Virus record (IMG/VR): IMGVR_UViG_3300030110_005272
Location: 22,297 to 42,298 of that record
Strand: one strand, 5' to 3'
Origin: a virus
DNA length: 20,002 nucleotides
Shown here: positions 9,148 through 16,131 of the stretch, one piece after another
How positions within the stretch are numbered: position 1 is the stretch's first letter
How the letters are laid out: every line of letters starts with the position of its first letter
Notes under the pieces: generated by a model
What the model saw: only the letters and a program-made list of their open reading frames with translations
Databases searched by the model: none
Told to the model about the DNA's origin: nothing
Made by a program: the position numbers and the translations under genes

Positions 9148-11019
9148 TTATAAGTTATTATCTGATGACTCCATGGAGTCACCCCAATTGTCGCCAAGCT
9201 CTGCGTCTACCTTGTTAGGTATGCACAGTAGCACAGCTTCTTCCATAATTTTAGTTATGTTATCTACGTCTTCTTGCGAAGCTACGGAGAAAACCAACTC
9301 ATCATGAACCTGTAAAAGTGGCGTATAGCCAGCTTTGTAGCACTCGACCATGGCTTTCTTAGTCATGTCTGCGGCCGAGCCTTGAATTAATTTATTTAGC
9401 GCTTTATAAACAAAAGCTCTTTTTACTTCGCCGTTATACTCATGCACGGCTTCTTTGTATTTAAGTGGTCGACCGGTGCCATATTTAACTGGCTCCCACA
9501 TGTCGAAGTGACAACGCCTACCTAATAAAGTTTTGATGTAGCCTTTTTGATTTGCACTACGCATAACTGAGTCAGCCAACTGACGCACAAACGGCGCATA
9601 GGTATTAAATTTAGCTAATATATCTGCGGCTTCTTCTAAAGTAACACCAAGCTGATCAGCTAATTTACCTTTGCCCATGCCATACATAATGCCTAGACCA
9701 ATAGTCTTAGCAGTCTTTCTATCAATGTCTACTAGGTTAGCTACCTCTTGATGAAAGTCAGCATCCCCATCACGATACGCTTCAGCAATAACCTCCGCGC
9801 CATCATACTTAGATAGATCAGAGTAGTGCGTAAGTATTCTAGGTTCTTGTTGACTAAAGTCTGCTGAACACCAAAGCTCACCTTCTTCCGGTAGGAACAA
9901 AGAACGAATCAACGGGCCAATGTTTTTATTACGCGCTGGTACTTGTTGTAAGTTTGGATTGCTCATGGACAACCGACCAGTGACTGTGCCACCAGACTCA
10001 CCTTTGAGCTGTCTAATCTCAGCATGTATTCTGCCGTTGTATTCGTGTTTTAAAATAGAATCAATAAAGGTGCTGTGTGATTTATTTAATTCTCTAGCTT
10101 CACGAATCATACTAGCAACTGGATGCGTATGGTTTTCTAAAAAGGCTTTAGTAAAACTAGGTTGACCAGTTGGTGTTTGTAAATAGCTTAACTTCAAAGC
10201 ATCAAATACTTTTGCTAAAGAACGCGCCGCCCAGAGTTGTATCTCCTCTACACCAGATTCTTTTTGTATTTGTTTGATAAGCTTTTTCTCTTTACTAATT
10301 AGCTCTTTCTTAATACGTTCTGCTTTCTTCAAATCAACTCGAACACCTTTGCGTTTCATTTCTAAAATTAAAGGTAGCACTTCCATTTCTAACTCAAACA
10401 CATTCCATAAGTTTTGGTTCTCTAGTTCTACTTTAAAATAGTTCCAAAGTTTTAAAGTTAGCGCAGCATCTTGTGTAGCATACGTACCAACATAGGCCGA
10501 AGGTAAACGCCACATTTCAGCTTTGGGGTCTAAACCCCACTCGGCTGCTGCTTGGTTTAAATCTGCTTCGGTCTTACCTTCATTTAAATACATACGACCT
10601 AACGCATTGAGTGAGTAAGAGTAATGGTTTTCATCAACCAGTGGCGCAACAATCATGGTGTCAATTATTCTGCCGTTTACTTTTATACCTAAGTTTTCTA
10701 GCCAACCGACATCATACGTCGCATTGTGAAATATTTTATCGTTGTCACTAGCGCAAACCTTTTTGAAAAAGTTAACCACTTTATTTTTAGGAAAGTTAAA
10801 ACCAGACTCATGACCAAACGGAAAGTAACCTTCAAAGCCATCGCAAGCAACTGAAATACCGACGACCTCGCCATCGTTTCTAATGTAGCCAGGACCAACA
10901 CCAATTAAGTTTGGGTCTCTGGTTTCTGTGTCAATCGCTATCTCCTTTGCGTTTACCAATAGCTCTGTTGGAAATACATCCGGAGCTATCCATTCCGTTG
11001 CTGGTTTAAAAACACTCAT
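9148..11019 (-). CDS. polA: Family A DNA polymerase with 3'-5' exonuclease
   Basis: A 623-residue replicative polymerase. The 3'-5' proofreading domain (about 1-195) has Exo I D30-T-E32, Exo II N99 and D103 in HNATYDVGWL, and Exo III Y180/D184. The polymerase domain has motif A D387 in SADFSQQEPRIL, motif B R434-x3-K438-x7-Y446-G447, and motif C H572-D573-E574. All catalytic residues are present. There is no 5'-3' exonuclease domain, as in other phage family A enzymes. The residue matching E. coli Pol I Phe762 is Leu442, a variant reported as common in virioplankton and proposed there to accompany slower or temperate replication. The start is ATG in an ATGA overlap with the helicase stop; the local ribosome site is weak, so coupling is likely. 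The neighbouring primase and helicase place it at the centre of the phage replisome. Confidence 0.96.
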   Translation of the reverse strand: MSVFKPATEWIAPDVFPTELLVNAKEIAIDTETRDPNLIGVGPGYIRNDGEVVGISVACDGFEGYFPFGHESGFNFPKNKVVNFFKKVCASDNDKIFHNATYDVGWLENLGIKVNGRIIDTMIVAPLVDENHYSYSLNALGRMYLNEGKTEADLNQAAAEWGLDPKAEMWRLPSAYVGTYATQDAALTLKLWNYFKVELENQNLWNVFELEMEVLPLILEMKRKGVRVDLKKAERIKKELISKEKKLIKQIQKESGVEEIQLWAARSLAKVFDALKLSYLQTPTGQPSFTKAFLENHTHPVASMIREARELNKSHSTFIDSILKHEYNGRIHAEIRQLKGESGGTVTGRLSMSNPNLQQVPARNKNIGPLIRSLFLPEEGELWCSADFSQQEPRILTHYSDLSKYDGAEVIAEAYRDGDADFHQEVANLVDIDRKTAKTIGLGIMYGMGKGKLADQLGVTLEEAADILAKFNTYAPFVRQLADSVMRSANQKGYIKTLLGRRCHFDMWEPVKYGTGRPLKYKEAVHEYNGEVKRAFVYKALNKLIQGSAADMTKKAMVECYKAGYTPLLQVHDELVFSVASQEDVDNITKIMEEAVLLCIPNKVDAELGDNWGDSMESSDNNL

Positions 11020-12566
11020 ATTAAATACCTATAGTTTTCGCTTTTAGCTTTTACCAAATATAAATTTTGTAGCGCTCTCGTTACTGCTACATAAAACTGT
11101 CGGTGTAAGCCATCTGGTTTTAAAATAAAATCTTGCTGTTGTGCTGGAGATAAATCCAACAACACAGCAACATTCTCCGCTTCTCCGCCCTTGGCTTGAT
11201 GAATAGTTGAAATAGCTATTCTTGGTTCGCCAAAAAGATCCTCGCCATTTGCCAGAGCTTTCTCAATAAAAGCTCGACGCTTAACGTCAATAGTTTTACT
11301 AAAGACTTCTTTCCATTCTTCCTCTAAACATTCTTCTTTTAGTCCGTACATATTTATTATTTGTTCTTTGTTCACTGTTTGGTTTTTGTTTTCTTCGTTT
11401 AAAACTTTGGTAATAAAACCACGCTTAACATAAGTCTTACCTAAATAATTGTAAAGATCACCTAACTGAGCAACTGTAATCTCGCCTTCAGTATTTAGTT
11501 TTTCCCAAGCTGACATTGCCGCCATCATCTTATGTGGTATGTAACGATAGTGGTTATGTGAAAAAGGAAAGCCGTTATCAATTAAAAACTTTCTGATGTC
11601 GTAGCCCTTGGCTGCATCAGATAACATGTAGTCGCAAGAAGCTAGAACTAGCCAACTACCTTGCTCTAATGGTAATAAATTAACCGAAGATATTTCTGTT
11701 ACTGCGCCTTCTTCTACTCTAGGTTTGTATTCCTTCTCTTCGCGTACTTTAATTCGTTTAGATATTGTCTCAGCTATTTTGTGTACCTTTTTAGGTATGC
11801 GAAAAGATTGATCTAAGATAATTTTCTCGCCCATATAATCGACAAAACGTTGTGGTTTAGCCCCATTCCATTCATATATTGCTTGGTCATCATCACCAGC
11901 AATATAAGTAATATCAACTACTTCTGTTAGCTTATCAACCAGTTGCCAGTTTAGTTCAGCTAAGTCTTGAGCTTCATCAACAATTAGTACCTTTAGTGGC
12001 GGTGCTGTACCTTTATCTATAAAACTTTGAATCATGTCAGCAAACGAATAAATCATTGGTACACTTTTTTTACGGTACTCTTGCCAAGCTTCGTCAATAT
12101 TAGTTAGAAGCATGGGTGAAACATTTTTACGTAGCGATAAAATAGTAGACAAACGCTCTTGCTCAATAGACTGACAATTAGTTTTGGCATTTTCTATGAT
12201 CTGGAAGTAAGGATCTTCGACCAAGGACTGCACACTGCGACGATTATCTAGCTTGTAGTTTTTAGTTAAATTAAAACTGTACTCGTCTAAAAATTCTTTA
12301 ACGTCTTCACCAGCCATAACTCTACCTATGCCCATAACTCTTTTACAAAAAGCATGGCTAGTACAGAAGTAAGGCATTTCATCGAAGCCCAAACCTAAAC
12401 TAGCATTAGCTCTATTCTTAGCTTCAGTTGCTGCTTTGACCGAGAAAGATATAAAAGCCATTTGATCTGGTTGCACACCTTCTTCTAAATGTTTTTCGAC
12501 TAAGCCCAACAGCTTAGTAGTTTTACCAGTGCCAGGTGGACCAAAGTATTTTTTAACGTTCAGCAC
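11016..12566 (-). CDS. UvrD/Rep-like superfamily 1 DNA helicase
   Basis: A 516-residue SF1 helicase. Counting from the chosen GTG start, it has Walker A GPPGTGKT (9-16), motif Ia FISFSVKAATEAK, motif II D197-EAQD, motif III AGDDDQAIYEWNGA, motif IV QSFR, motif V ISTIHQAKGGEAENV and motif VI YVAVTRA. All ATPase and DNA-coupling motifs are intact. At about 520 residues it is shorter than UvrD, Rep or PcrA (about 670-720), so the 1B/2B insertions must be reduced. It probably unwinds duplex DNA 3'-5' ahead of or behind the phage fork. GTG at 12566 is chosen over GTG at 12575 because AAGGAG (12580-12575) then has 8-base spacing and the gene forms a TAGTG overlap with the primase stop. The 3' end shares ATGA with the polymerase start. 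Confidence 0.93.
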   Translation of the reverse strand: MLNVKKYFGPPGTGKTTKLLGLVEKHLEEGVQPDQMAFISFSVKAATEAKNRANASLGLGFDEMPYFCTSHAFCKRVMGIGRVMAGEDVKEFLDEYSFNLTKNYKLDNRRSVQSLVEDPYFQIIENAKTNCQSIEQERLSTILSLRKNVSPMLLTNIDEAWQEYRKKSVPMIYSFADMIQSFIDKGTAPPLKVLIVDEAQDLAELNWQLVDKLTEVVDITYIAGDDDQAIYEWNGAKPQRFVDYMGEKIILDQSFRIPKKVHKIAETISKRIKVREEKEYKPRVEEGAVTEISSVNLLPLEQGSWLVLASCDYMLSDAAKGYDIRKFLIDNGFPFSHNHYRYIPHKMMAAMSAWEKLNTEGEITVAQLGDLYNYLGKTYVKRGFITKVLNEENKNQTVNKEQIINMYGLKEECLEEEWKEVFSKTIDVKRRAFIEKALANGEDLFGEPRIAISTIHQAKGGEAENVAVLLDLSPAQQQDFILKPDGLHRQFYVAVTRALQNLYLVKAKSENYRYLI

Positions 12567-14164
12567 TATTCCCACTCCTTATCAATAACTGGTTTCTTAA
12601 AATCTTCGGCAGTGACATGACTGTTATCTATTTCAATAACATCAAGCACCCAAATGTTTTTGTTGCCAACACTTTTATCTATCCACTTAGCTGAGTTGTT
12701 GGCACCCATCTTTTTTAGTTCATCAAATATTTCTGCTTCTCTAACTGTTTTCATACCTTTGTATTCATGTATATATTTCACTACATCACGACCTCTAAAC
12801 CACCACTGAGGCTTCTCTGCGGCCTCCTCAAAGCGAAAAGCTCCGCCCGACATGATAGCCAGCCTAGAGATAGATTCGGTGCTGACACAGAACTCCATGA
12901 TGCCTTCTTCCAACAGACCACTTTTAGTCATATCAGATGGCATATCTACTTCTTGTACGTCTTGCAGTAAAGTATTTAATCTAGCTACCCACTCTATTTT
13001 TTTAACATCTGGTGGACACGCGTTTAAAACTTCCATACATCTTTGTTGAAACATAGAAAAGTTATGTAGTTGTTTTGTTTCTAAAACAATAGTTTGTCCG
13101 TCCATATCAAGATGCCAGAGCGGTGGGTCTGTAAGGTATTTTCTCAGGCCACCAAACACGGGATCTCTTTCAGACGCATCAATCCCAAAGCGCTTAGTGA
13201 CACAGATACCACTCTGACAAAAATCTACCAACGGTGGTTGACTGCATTGATAACGATAGTCTGATTTCTCAATACTTAAAATTAATGCGGTCATTTCGCT
13301 GTGTGAAATTGGTTTAGAACAAACTTGCTTATTGACTTCGTAAAGCTTATCTTTCCATTCTTCTGTTTCTGGATATGCTTTTCTAAAGAACACACCATAA
13401 GAAAACAGTGCAGTATTACGACAACCTTCTGGGACTCCGTTTAGTTTCATGTGGACTAAACAAGGTGGGGCTTCATTCCAAATACTGTCTGTATCTTTAG
13501 CAATTAATTTTCTTCTGGATTTTTTAACTGGGACTAACTCATCTAATTTTTTTTCGCTAATAGATTTCTTTTTTACAAAGTCAATAAACTCTTCTAACGA
13601 CAAAGCATCACCACTAGCGTTTAAACCATACCGAGTAGTGTCTTCACCAGAGAAATACGGCATGTTTAACCAGTTACCGGTTTGTCTTTCTTTAGGTAGT
13701 TGTGTAGACCATTGGTATTGTTTTGGAAATATCTCATCGCCAGTGCGACCCAAAGCTGCGGCAATCTCTTCTAGTTTATTTCTAAACTTAATTGCTGGCA
13801 CAGGTTCTTCAGTGAACAAAAACAAATGCACACCGCCAGATTTTGTTGAACATGGGACCACGGGCAGACTCATATCAGCCACTGACTTAATAATCTTCTT
13901 AACATCTATTGGGTACTCGTCTATATCTATACATCCCCATTTACAGGTTTCATCATCTTTTAATGGAATCACGCCGATTGAAACTTCGCCGGCAATATGT
14001 TGCTTCCATAAATCTAAAGTTAACGGTTCTTGTAGAGTTTTACCCCGACCGTCTTTTTTAATTCCTTTGGCAGTATTTTTCTGTCCTGTTATTTCGTATA
14101 TACCATACGCTCTATCTAAGCCCGAAAATATCTCCATGAATTTTTCTTCTGTTGTTTGCGTCAT
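12566..14164 (-). CDS. Archaeo-eukaryotic-type primase (Prim-Pol)
   Basis: A 532-residue primase of the AEP superfamily. The catalytic core (about 60-190) has D80-I-D82 in WGCIDIDEYPID, S-G-G-V-H113 in STKSGGVHLFLF, the DEIFPKQ stretch at 143-149, and GNWLNMPYFSG at 163-173, which matches the G-N-x-x-x-x-P pattern of TOTE-type and phage AEPs. Residues about 235-330 resemble the C-terminal helical domain of such primases (EGCRNTALFSYGVFFR). They end in a Cys cluster, C307, C316 and C321, before TKRFGI, a likely metal site. The last 200 residues are unassigned and may contain a winged helix. There is no fused Walker-type helicase. It should make primers for the phage polymerase, perhaps with DNA-polymerase activity. 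ATG has only a weak AAAG upstream and follows a structured 105-base gap. The 3' end overlaps the helicase start by one base. Confidence 0.87.
   Translation of the reverse strand: MTQTTEEKFMEIFSGLDRAYGIYEITGQKNTAKGIKKDGRGKTLQEPLTLDLWKQHIAGEVSIGVIPLKDDETCKWGCIDIDEYPIDVKKIIKSVADMSLPVVPCSTKSGGVHLFLFTEEPVPAIKFRNKLEEIAAALGRTGDEIFPKQYQWSTQLPKERQTGNWLNMPYFSGEDTTRYGLNASGDALSLEEFIDFVKKKSISEKKLDELVPVKKSRRKLIAKDTDSIWNEAPPCLVHMKLNGVPEGCRNTALFSYGVFFRKAYPETEEWKDKLYEVNKQVCSKPISHSEMTALILSIEKSDYRYQCSQPPLVDFCQSGICVTKRFGIDASERDPVFGGLRKYLTDPPLWHLDMDGQTIVLETKQLHNFSMFQQRCMEVLNACPPDVKKIEWVARLNTLLQDVQEVDMPSDMTKSGLLEEGIMEFCVSTESISRLAIMSGGAFRFEEAAEKPQWWFRGRDVVKYIHEYKGMKTVREAEIFDELKKMGANNSAKWIDKSVGNKNIWVLDVIEIDNSHVTAEDFKKPVIDKEWE
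12575..12580 (-). promoter_or_regulatory. Ribosome binding site that sets the helicase start
   Basis: AAGGAG on the minus strand ends eight bases before GTG at 12566. The upstream in-frame GTG at 12575-12573 overlaps it and so cannot be the start it serves. The site lies within the last codons of the primase gene. Confidence 0.75.
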
Positions 14165-14183
14165 TACTTTAATTTGTTAAGGT

Positions 14184-14218
14184 GAGTGGTGACCTCGCCA
14201 TAAAAAAGACCACCACTC
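14184..14218 (-). other. Stem-loop II upstream of primase gene
   Basis: A perfect 8-base inverted repeat (GAGTGGTG/CACCACTC) on the minus strand. In RNA it extends to 11 pairs through G-U, U-G and C-G, leaving a 13-base U-rich loop. The plus-strand transcript cannot form the two wobble pairs, which favours function in the minus-strand mRNA. It ends 19 bases before the primase ATG. No U-tract follows, so it is not a standard terminator. Confidence 0.6.
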
Positions 14219-14223
14219 GGTTG

Positions 14224-14266
14224 TTTTACAAAGGCTGAAAAAAATATTAAAAAGACCTTTGTAAAA
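14224..14266 (-). other. Stem-loop I after the 259-aa gene
   Basis: A perfect 11-base inverted repeat (TTTTACAAAGG/CCTTTGTAAAA) with a 21-base U-rich loop, starting four bases after the stop codon of the 259-aa gene. On the minus strand the loop begins TCTTTTT, as does the sequence after the left arm of the neighbouring stem-loop. It has no trailing U-tract on either strand. It could protect an mRNA 3' end, weaken read-through into the primase, or bind protein. Confidence 0.6.
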
Positions 14267-14269
14267 AAT

Positions 14270-15049
14270 TTAATACAGTGCTTTCGAGTTGTCCTCTATT
14301 GCTTCTGTACTAGCACTTTTGTTTGGTAGTTGATTCATACCACCGCCTGCGCAGAATTCTGAGAAATCTTTTGCTTCGGTAAACAAGTCCGCCTCCTTAG
14401 TATTAAGTGAGCGTTCTTGTGATATTGAATACGAATACCAAGAACCACGGTCATTGGACTCTGTTTGAGTTTTGATCGTGTACCAGTGCGAGTATGAAGG
14501 TGGGGTGAAGCTGCCTTTTTCACCATCCATCTTCGTACCTTGTATCAAGGTGTTAAAGTAACGTGAGTGCTTCAATTGTGAACCAGTCATACTGATCACG
14601 CATTTCTGCGGTGTGTCATCAATCAAAACATACCCATAGTGATTAGCAGTAGTTGTTAACTGAGTTTCACCAGACGGCGTTAGCAATCTGTTTTGTGAAT
14701 CTCTGCTACAACGATTTAGTAAGTCACTATCCGCTGGATGTACCTTAACTAAACCACCACCTTTCTCACGTAATTTCCATTCCACCAAAGTTTTTTCGTA
14801 CCAGACTGGTAAGAATAATAAACCTTCTTCGCCCGACAAGACTGCGTTGGTTCCTGAAAAATAAAGATCCCCTTCCTCAGCATCTGCATTGTAATCAGGC
14901 GAGGCTTTTTGTCGCTGAGGCGACAGTGCCTGTACAATGGAGATACGCGGAGTTCGCAGATCATCTGATGTTACTTCGCCGAAGCCTTTTTCTTCGACAC
15001 CTTCAAAGAGAGCGACTAAACTCTCACCGTTTGCTTTCTTCGTTGCCAT
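14270..15049 (-). CDS. Conserved phage protein, candidate ssDNA-binding
   Basis: A 259-residue protein with ATG preceded by AGAGGAA at about 9-base spacing. The N-terminal half has a pattern I recall from proteins beside phage polymerases: D-L-R-T-P-R-I-S-I-V-Q-A-L-S-P, then D-A-E-E-G-D-L-Y, then LFLPVWYEKTLVEW and GGGLV. The middle is beta-rich (HYGYVLIDD, CVISMTGSQLKHSRYFN), which would suit an OB-like fold. The tail is acidic-polar and ends in an aromatic residue (IEDNSKALY), loosely like phage ssDNA-binding proteins whose C-terminus recruits the replisome. No enzyme motif is seen. Its place just upstream of primase, helicase and polymerase supports a replication accessory role. Two stem-loops separate it from the primase gene, which would allow higher expression of this gene. 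The ssDNA-binding role is inference; the CDS itself is firm. Confidence 0.85.
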   Translation of the reverse strand: MATKKANGESLVALFEGVEEKGFGEVTSDDLRTPRISIVQALSPQRQKASPDYNADAEEGDLYFSGTNAVLSGEEGLLFLPVWYEKTLVEWKLREKGGGLVKVHPADSDLLNRCSRDSQNRLLTPSGETQLTTTANHYGYVLIDDTPQKCVISMTGSQLKHSRYFNTLIQGTKMDGEKGSFTPPSYSHWYTIKTQTESNDRGSWYSYSISQERSLNTKEADLFTEAKDFSEFCAGGGMNQLPNKSASTEAIEDNSKALY

Positions 15050-15070
15050 ATATTCGTTCCTCTTTATTTG

Positions 15071-15640
15071 TTATTTGACAATTTTTGTTCGCTTGCCCTC
15101 GTAGACAGAGAAAAGTTCTCTAGCTTCTTGGTCAAACACCTGATTGTTCGACTCAACTTGTTCGCGTACGAACGCCTTGAGTGAACTAGGATGAACACTT
15201 TCTTTCTGGTCAGGTAATAACCCTTCCTTAATTAAAGTATTTATCACTTCTTTAGCACGCTCATCCTCGCCACGGCCAAACTGCACACTCACGACGTTCT
15301 TAATAAGATCGCCGTGACCGTTCTCTCTTAGCCAATGGTGAGCCGCATCTAATTTTTCTTTAGAGATACGGGCGCCATAATAAGGTTCTGCTGAAATACG
15401 TGAGCCATCACTTAGACGAATGTCTTGTATGCCTAGCTCTTGTAAACGCAGGGGAATAACTTCTTCTGATAAATTCTTTTCGGTTTCTTTCAACCTTTGC
15501 AAGCGGTCCTCAGCATTTCCTATCGTGCCTTGTACTCGCAATAATTTGTCACACAGTTCAGATAAACTTTTTAAATCAGTTTCTTTTAGGGACTCTACTT
15601 TTCTTTTGGTTTCTTGTTCGAATAATATTTCAATCGACAT
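15071..15640 (-). CDS. Conserved phage protein of unknown function
   Basis: A 189-residue protein with a strong GAGGAGAAG ribosome site just before ATG at 15640. Residues about 1-65 form a charged coiled coil. A compact domain follows with LRLQELGIQDIRLSDGSR, then HHWLRENGHGDLIKNVVSV, FGRGEDERA and VHPSSLKAFVREQVE, closing with a short VYEGKRTKI strand. I recall this W-L-R-x-N-G-H-G-D-L-I-K and V-x-P-x-x-L-K-A-x-V-R-E signature from many tailed phages, where it lies in early or replication clusters, but I know of no proven activity. Position between small early genes and the candidate ssDNA-binding protein, 21 bases away, suggests a DNA-metabolism role. It starts immediately after the stop of the 36-aa ORF (TAA then ATG). 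Confidence 0.83.
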   Translation of the reverse strand: MSIEILFEQETKRKVESLKETDLKSLSELCDKLLRVQGTIGNAEDRLQRLKETEKNLSEEVIPLRLQELGIQDIRLSDGSRISAEPYYGARISKEKLDAAHHWLRENGHGDLIKNVVSVQFGRGEDERAKEVINTLIKEGLLPDQKESVHPSSLKAFVREQVESNNQVFDQEARELFSVYEGKRTKIVK

Positions 15641-15751
15641 TTACTTCTCCTCTTTTTTCTTTCTTGTTTTCTTTAGTTTTTTTTGTTTTTCTTGAGCATC
15701 TAACTCCGCTTGTATTCTCCTCATCATCGCTTGGTGTTCTTTTATGTTCAC
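15641..15751 (-). CDS. Small basic helical peptide, 36 aa
   Basis: This short frame fills the gap between two genes. Its GTG shares GTGA with the stop of the 100-aa gene and its TAA directly precedes the ATG of the 189-aa gene. The product (VNIKEHQAMMRRIQAELD, then a Lys/Arg-rich tail with KKTRKKKEEK) is strongly basic in its second half and reads as one helix. The ribosome site of the next gene lies in its last codons, so it may serve mainly to keep ribosomes moving through the operon, or bind nucleic acid. A start at the ATG pair near 15727 is possible. The exact overlaps support translation, but composition alone could mislead in an A-rich stretch. Confidence 0.5.
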   Translation of the reverse strand: MNIKEHQAMMRRIQAELDAQEKQKKLKKTRKKKEEK

Positions 15752-16050
15752 GTCTTGTCTTTCGGTTTGAAAGTGATGACGTTATCTTTGTAAGTGGGTT
15801 TCTCGGCTTGACCATCAAGGTCAAAGTCTAGTTCAAAATCAATAATCTTTTCTAAAGTATCGTCGCCTTCGCAAGCAACAATATTGATTTCTTGTTTTCT
15901 GCCCAAGTCATAAAATAAATAACACAAAGTTTCATTTAAAGAAGTAAAACTTATTTCAAAACCAAGTTCATCGCGTGGCACAACATTATTGATAAGAATA
16001 CTGTAGCCAAGATCGGTCTGATATATTTTTATTTCTAGCGGTTTACTCAT
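15748..16050 (-). CDS. First gene of replication operon, unknown acidic protein
   Basis: A 100-residue protein that I do not recognise. It looks like a small alpha-beta domain: strands at LEIKIYQTDLGYSILINN, a short helix near SLNETLCYLFYDLG, another strand at EINIVACEG, then an acidic stretch (DFELDFDLDG) and a basic end. It has no signal peptide or transmembrane helix. The ATG is the first minus-strand start after the divergent region; the upstream ribosome site is weak (AAAAAG). Being promoter-proximal, it is probably expressed early and could be a host-takeover or regulatory protein, but the sequence does not show this. Confidence 0.75.
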   Translation of the reverse strand: MSKPLEIKIYQTDLGYSILINNVVPRDELGFEISFTSLNETLCYLFYDLGRKQEINIVACEGDDTLEKIIDFELDFDLDGQAEKPTYKDNVITFKPKDKT

Positions 16051-16070
16051 TACTTTTTATATCTTATACT
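16042..16070 (+). promoter_or_regulatory. Candidate sigma70-like promoter for SNF2 gene
   Basis: TTTACT (16042-16047) and TATACT (16065-16070) are separated by 17 bases, predicting a start near 16077 and a 55-base leader before the SNF2 gene. The -35 box overlaps the first codons of the minus-strand 100-aa gene. Confidence 0.45.
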
Positions 16071-16090
16071 ATGCTTAATGCACATTGCAA
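16063..16090 (-). promoter_or_regulatory. Candidate minus-strand promoter for replication operon
   Basis: On the minus strand, TTGCAA (16090-16085) and TATAAG (16068-16063) are 16 bases apart. The -10 boxes of this and the plus-strand candidate overlap, so the two promoters could exclude one another. The predicted start leaves only about six bases before ATG at 16050, which is unusual and lowers confidence. Confidence 0.35.
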
Positions 16091-16117
16091 GAAATATTTT
16101 AATAAATAACGAATAAT

Positions 16118-16123
16118 AAAGGA
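16118..16123 (+). promoter_or_regulatory. Ribosome binding site of SNF2 gene
   Basis: AAAGGA lies eight bases before ATG at 16132 and fixes the start. The surrounding 16092-16119 is almost purely A/T with repeated AATAA units. Confidence 0.7.
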
Positions 16124-16131
16124 CGAATCTT

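Noticed and set aside
8732-9307. 191-codon plus-strand frame opposite the nuclease, RHH and polymerase genes
   Set aside because: It crosses three well-supported minus-strand genes and shows no domain pattern.
12567-12575. GTG at 12575 as start of the helicase
   Set aside because: It overlaps the ribosome site; GTG at 12566 has ideal spacing and a one-base overlap with the primase stop.
13449-14180. 243-codon plus-strand frame opposite the primase gene
   Set aside because: It is the complement of a well-supported primase with intact motifs, and its product has no recognisable domain and odd Ser/Phe-rich composition.
14184-14266. Intrinsic terminators in the gap before the primase
   Set aside because: Stems are present but no U-tract directly follows either right arm on either strand, so they are recorded as stem-loops only.
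15630-15824. 64-codon minus-strand frame across the gap between the 100-aa and 189-aa genes
   Set aside because: It overlaps both neighbours out of frame; the 36-aa frame fits the junctions exactly and is preferred.
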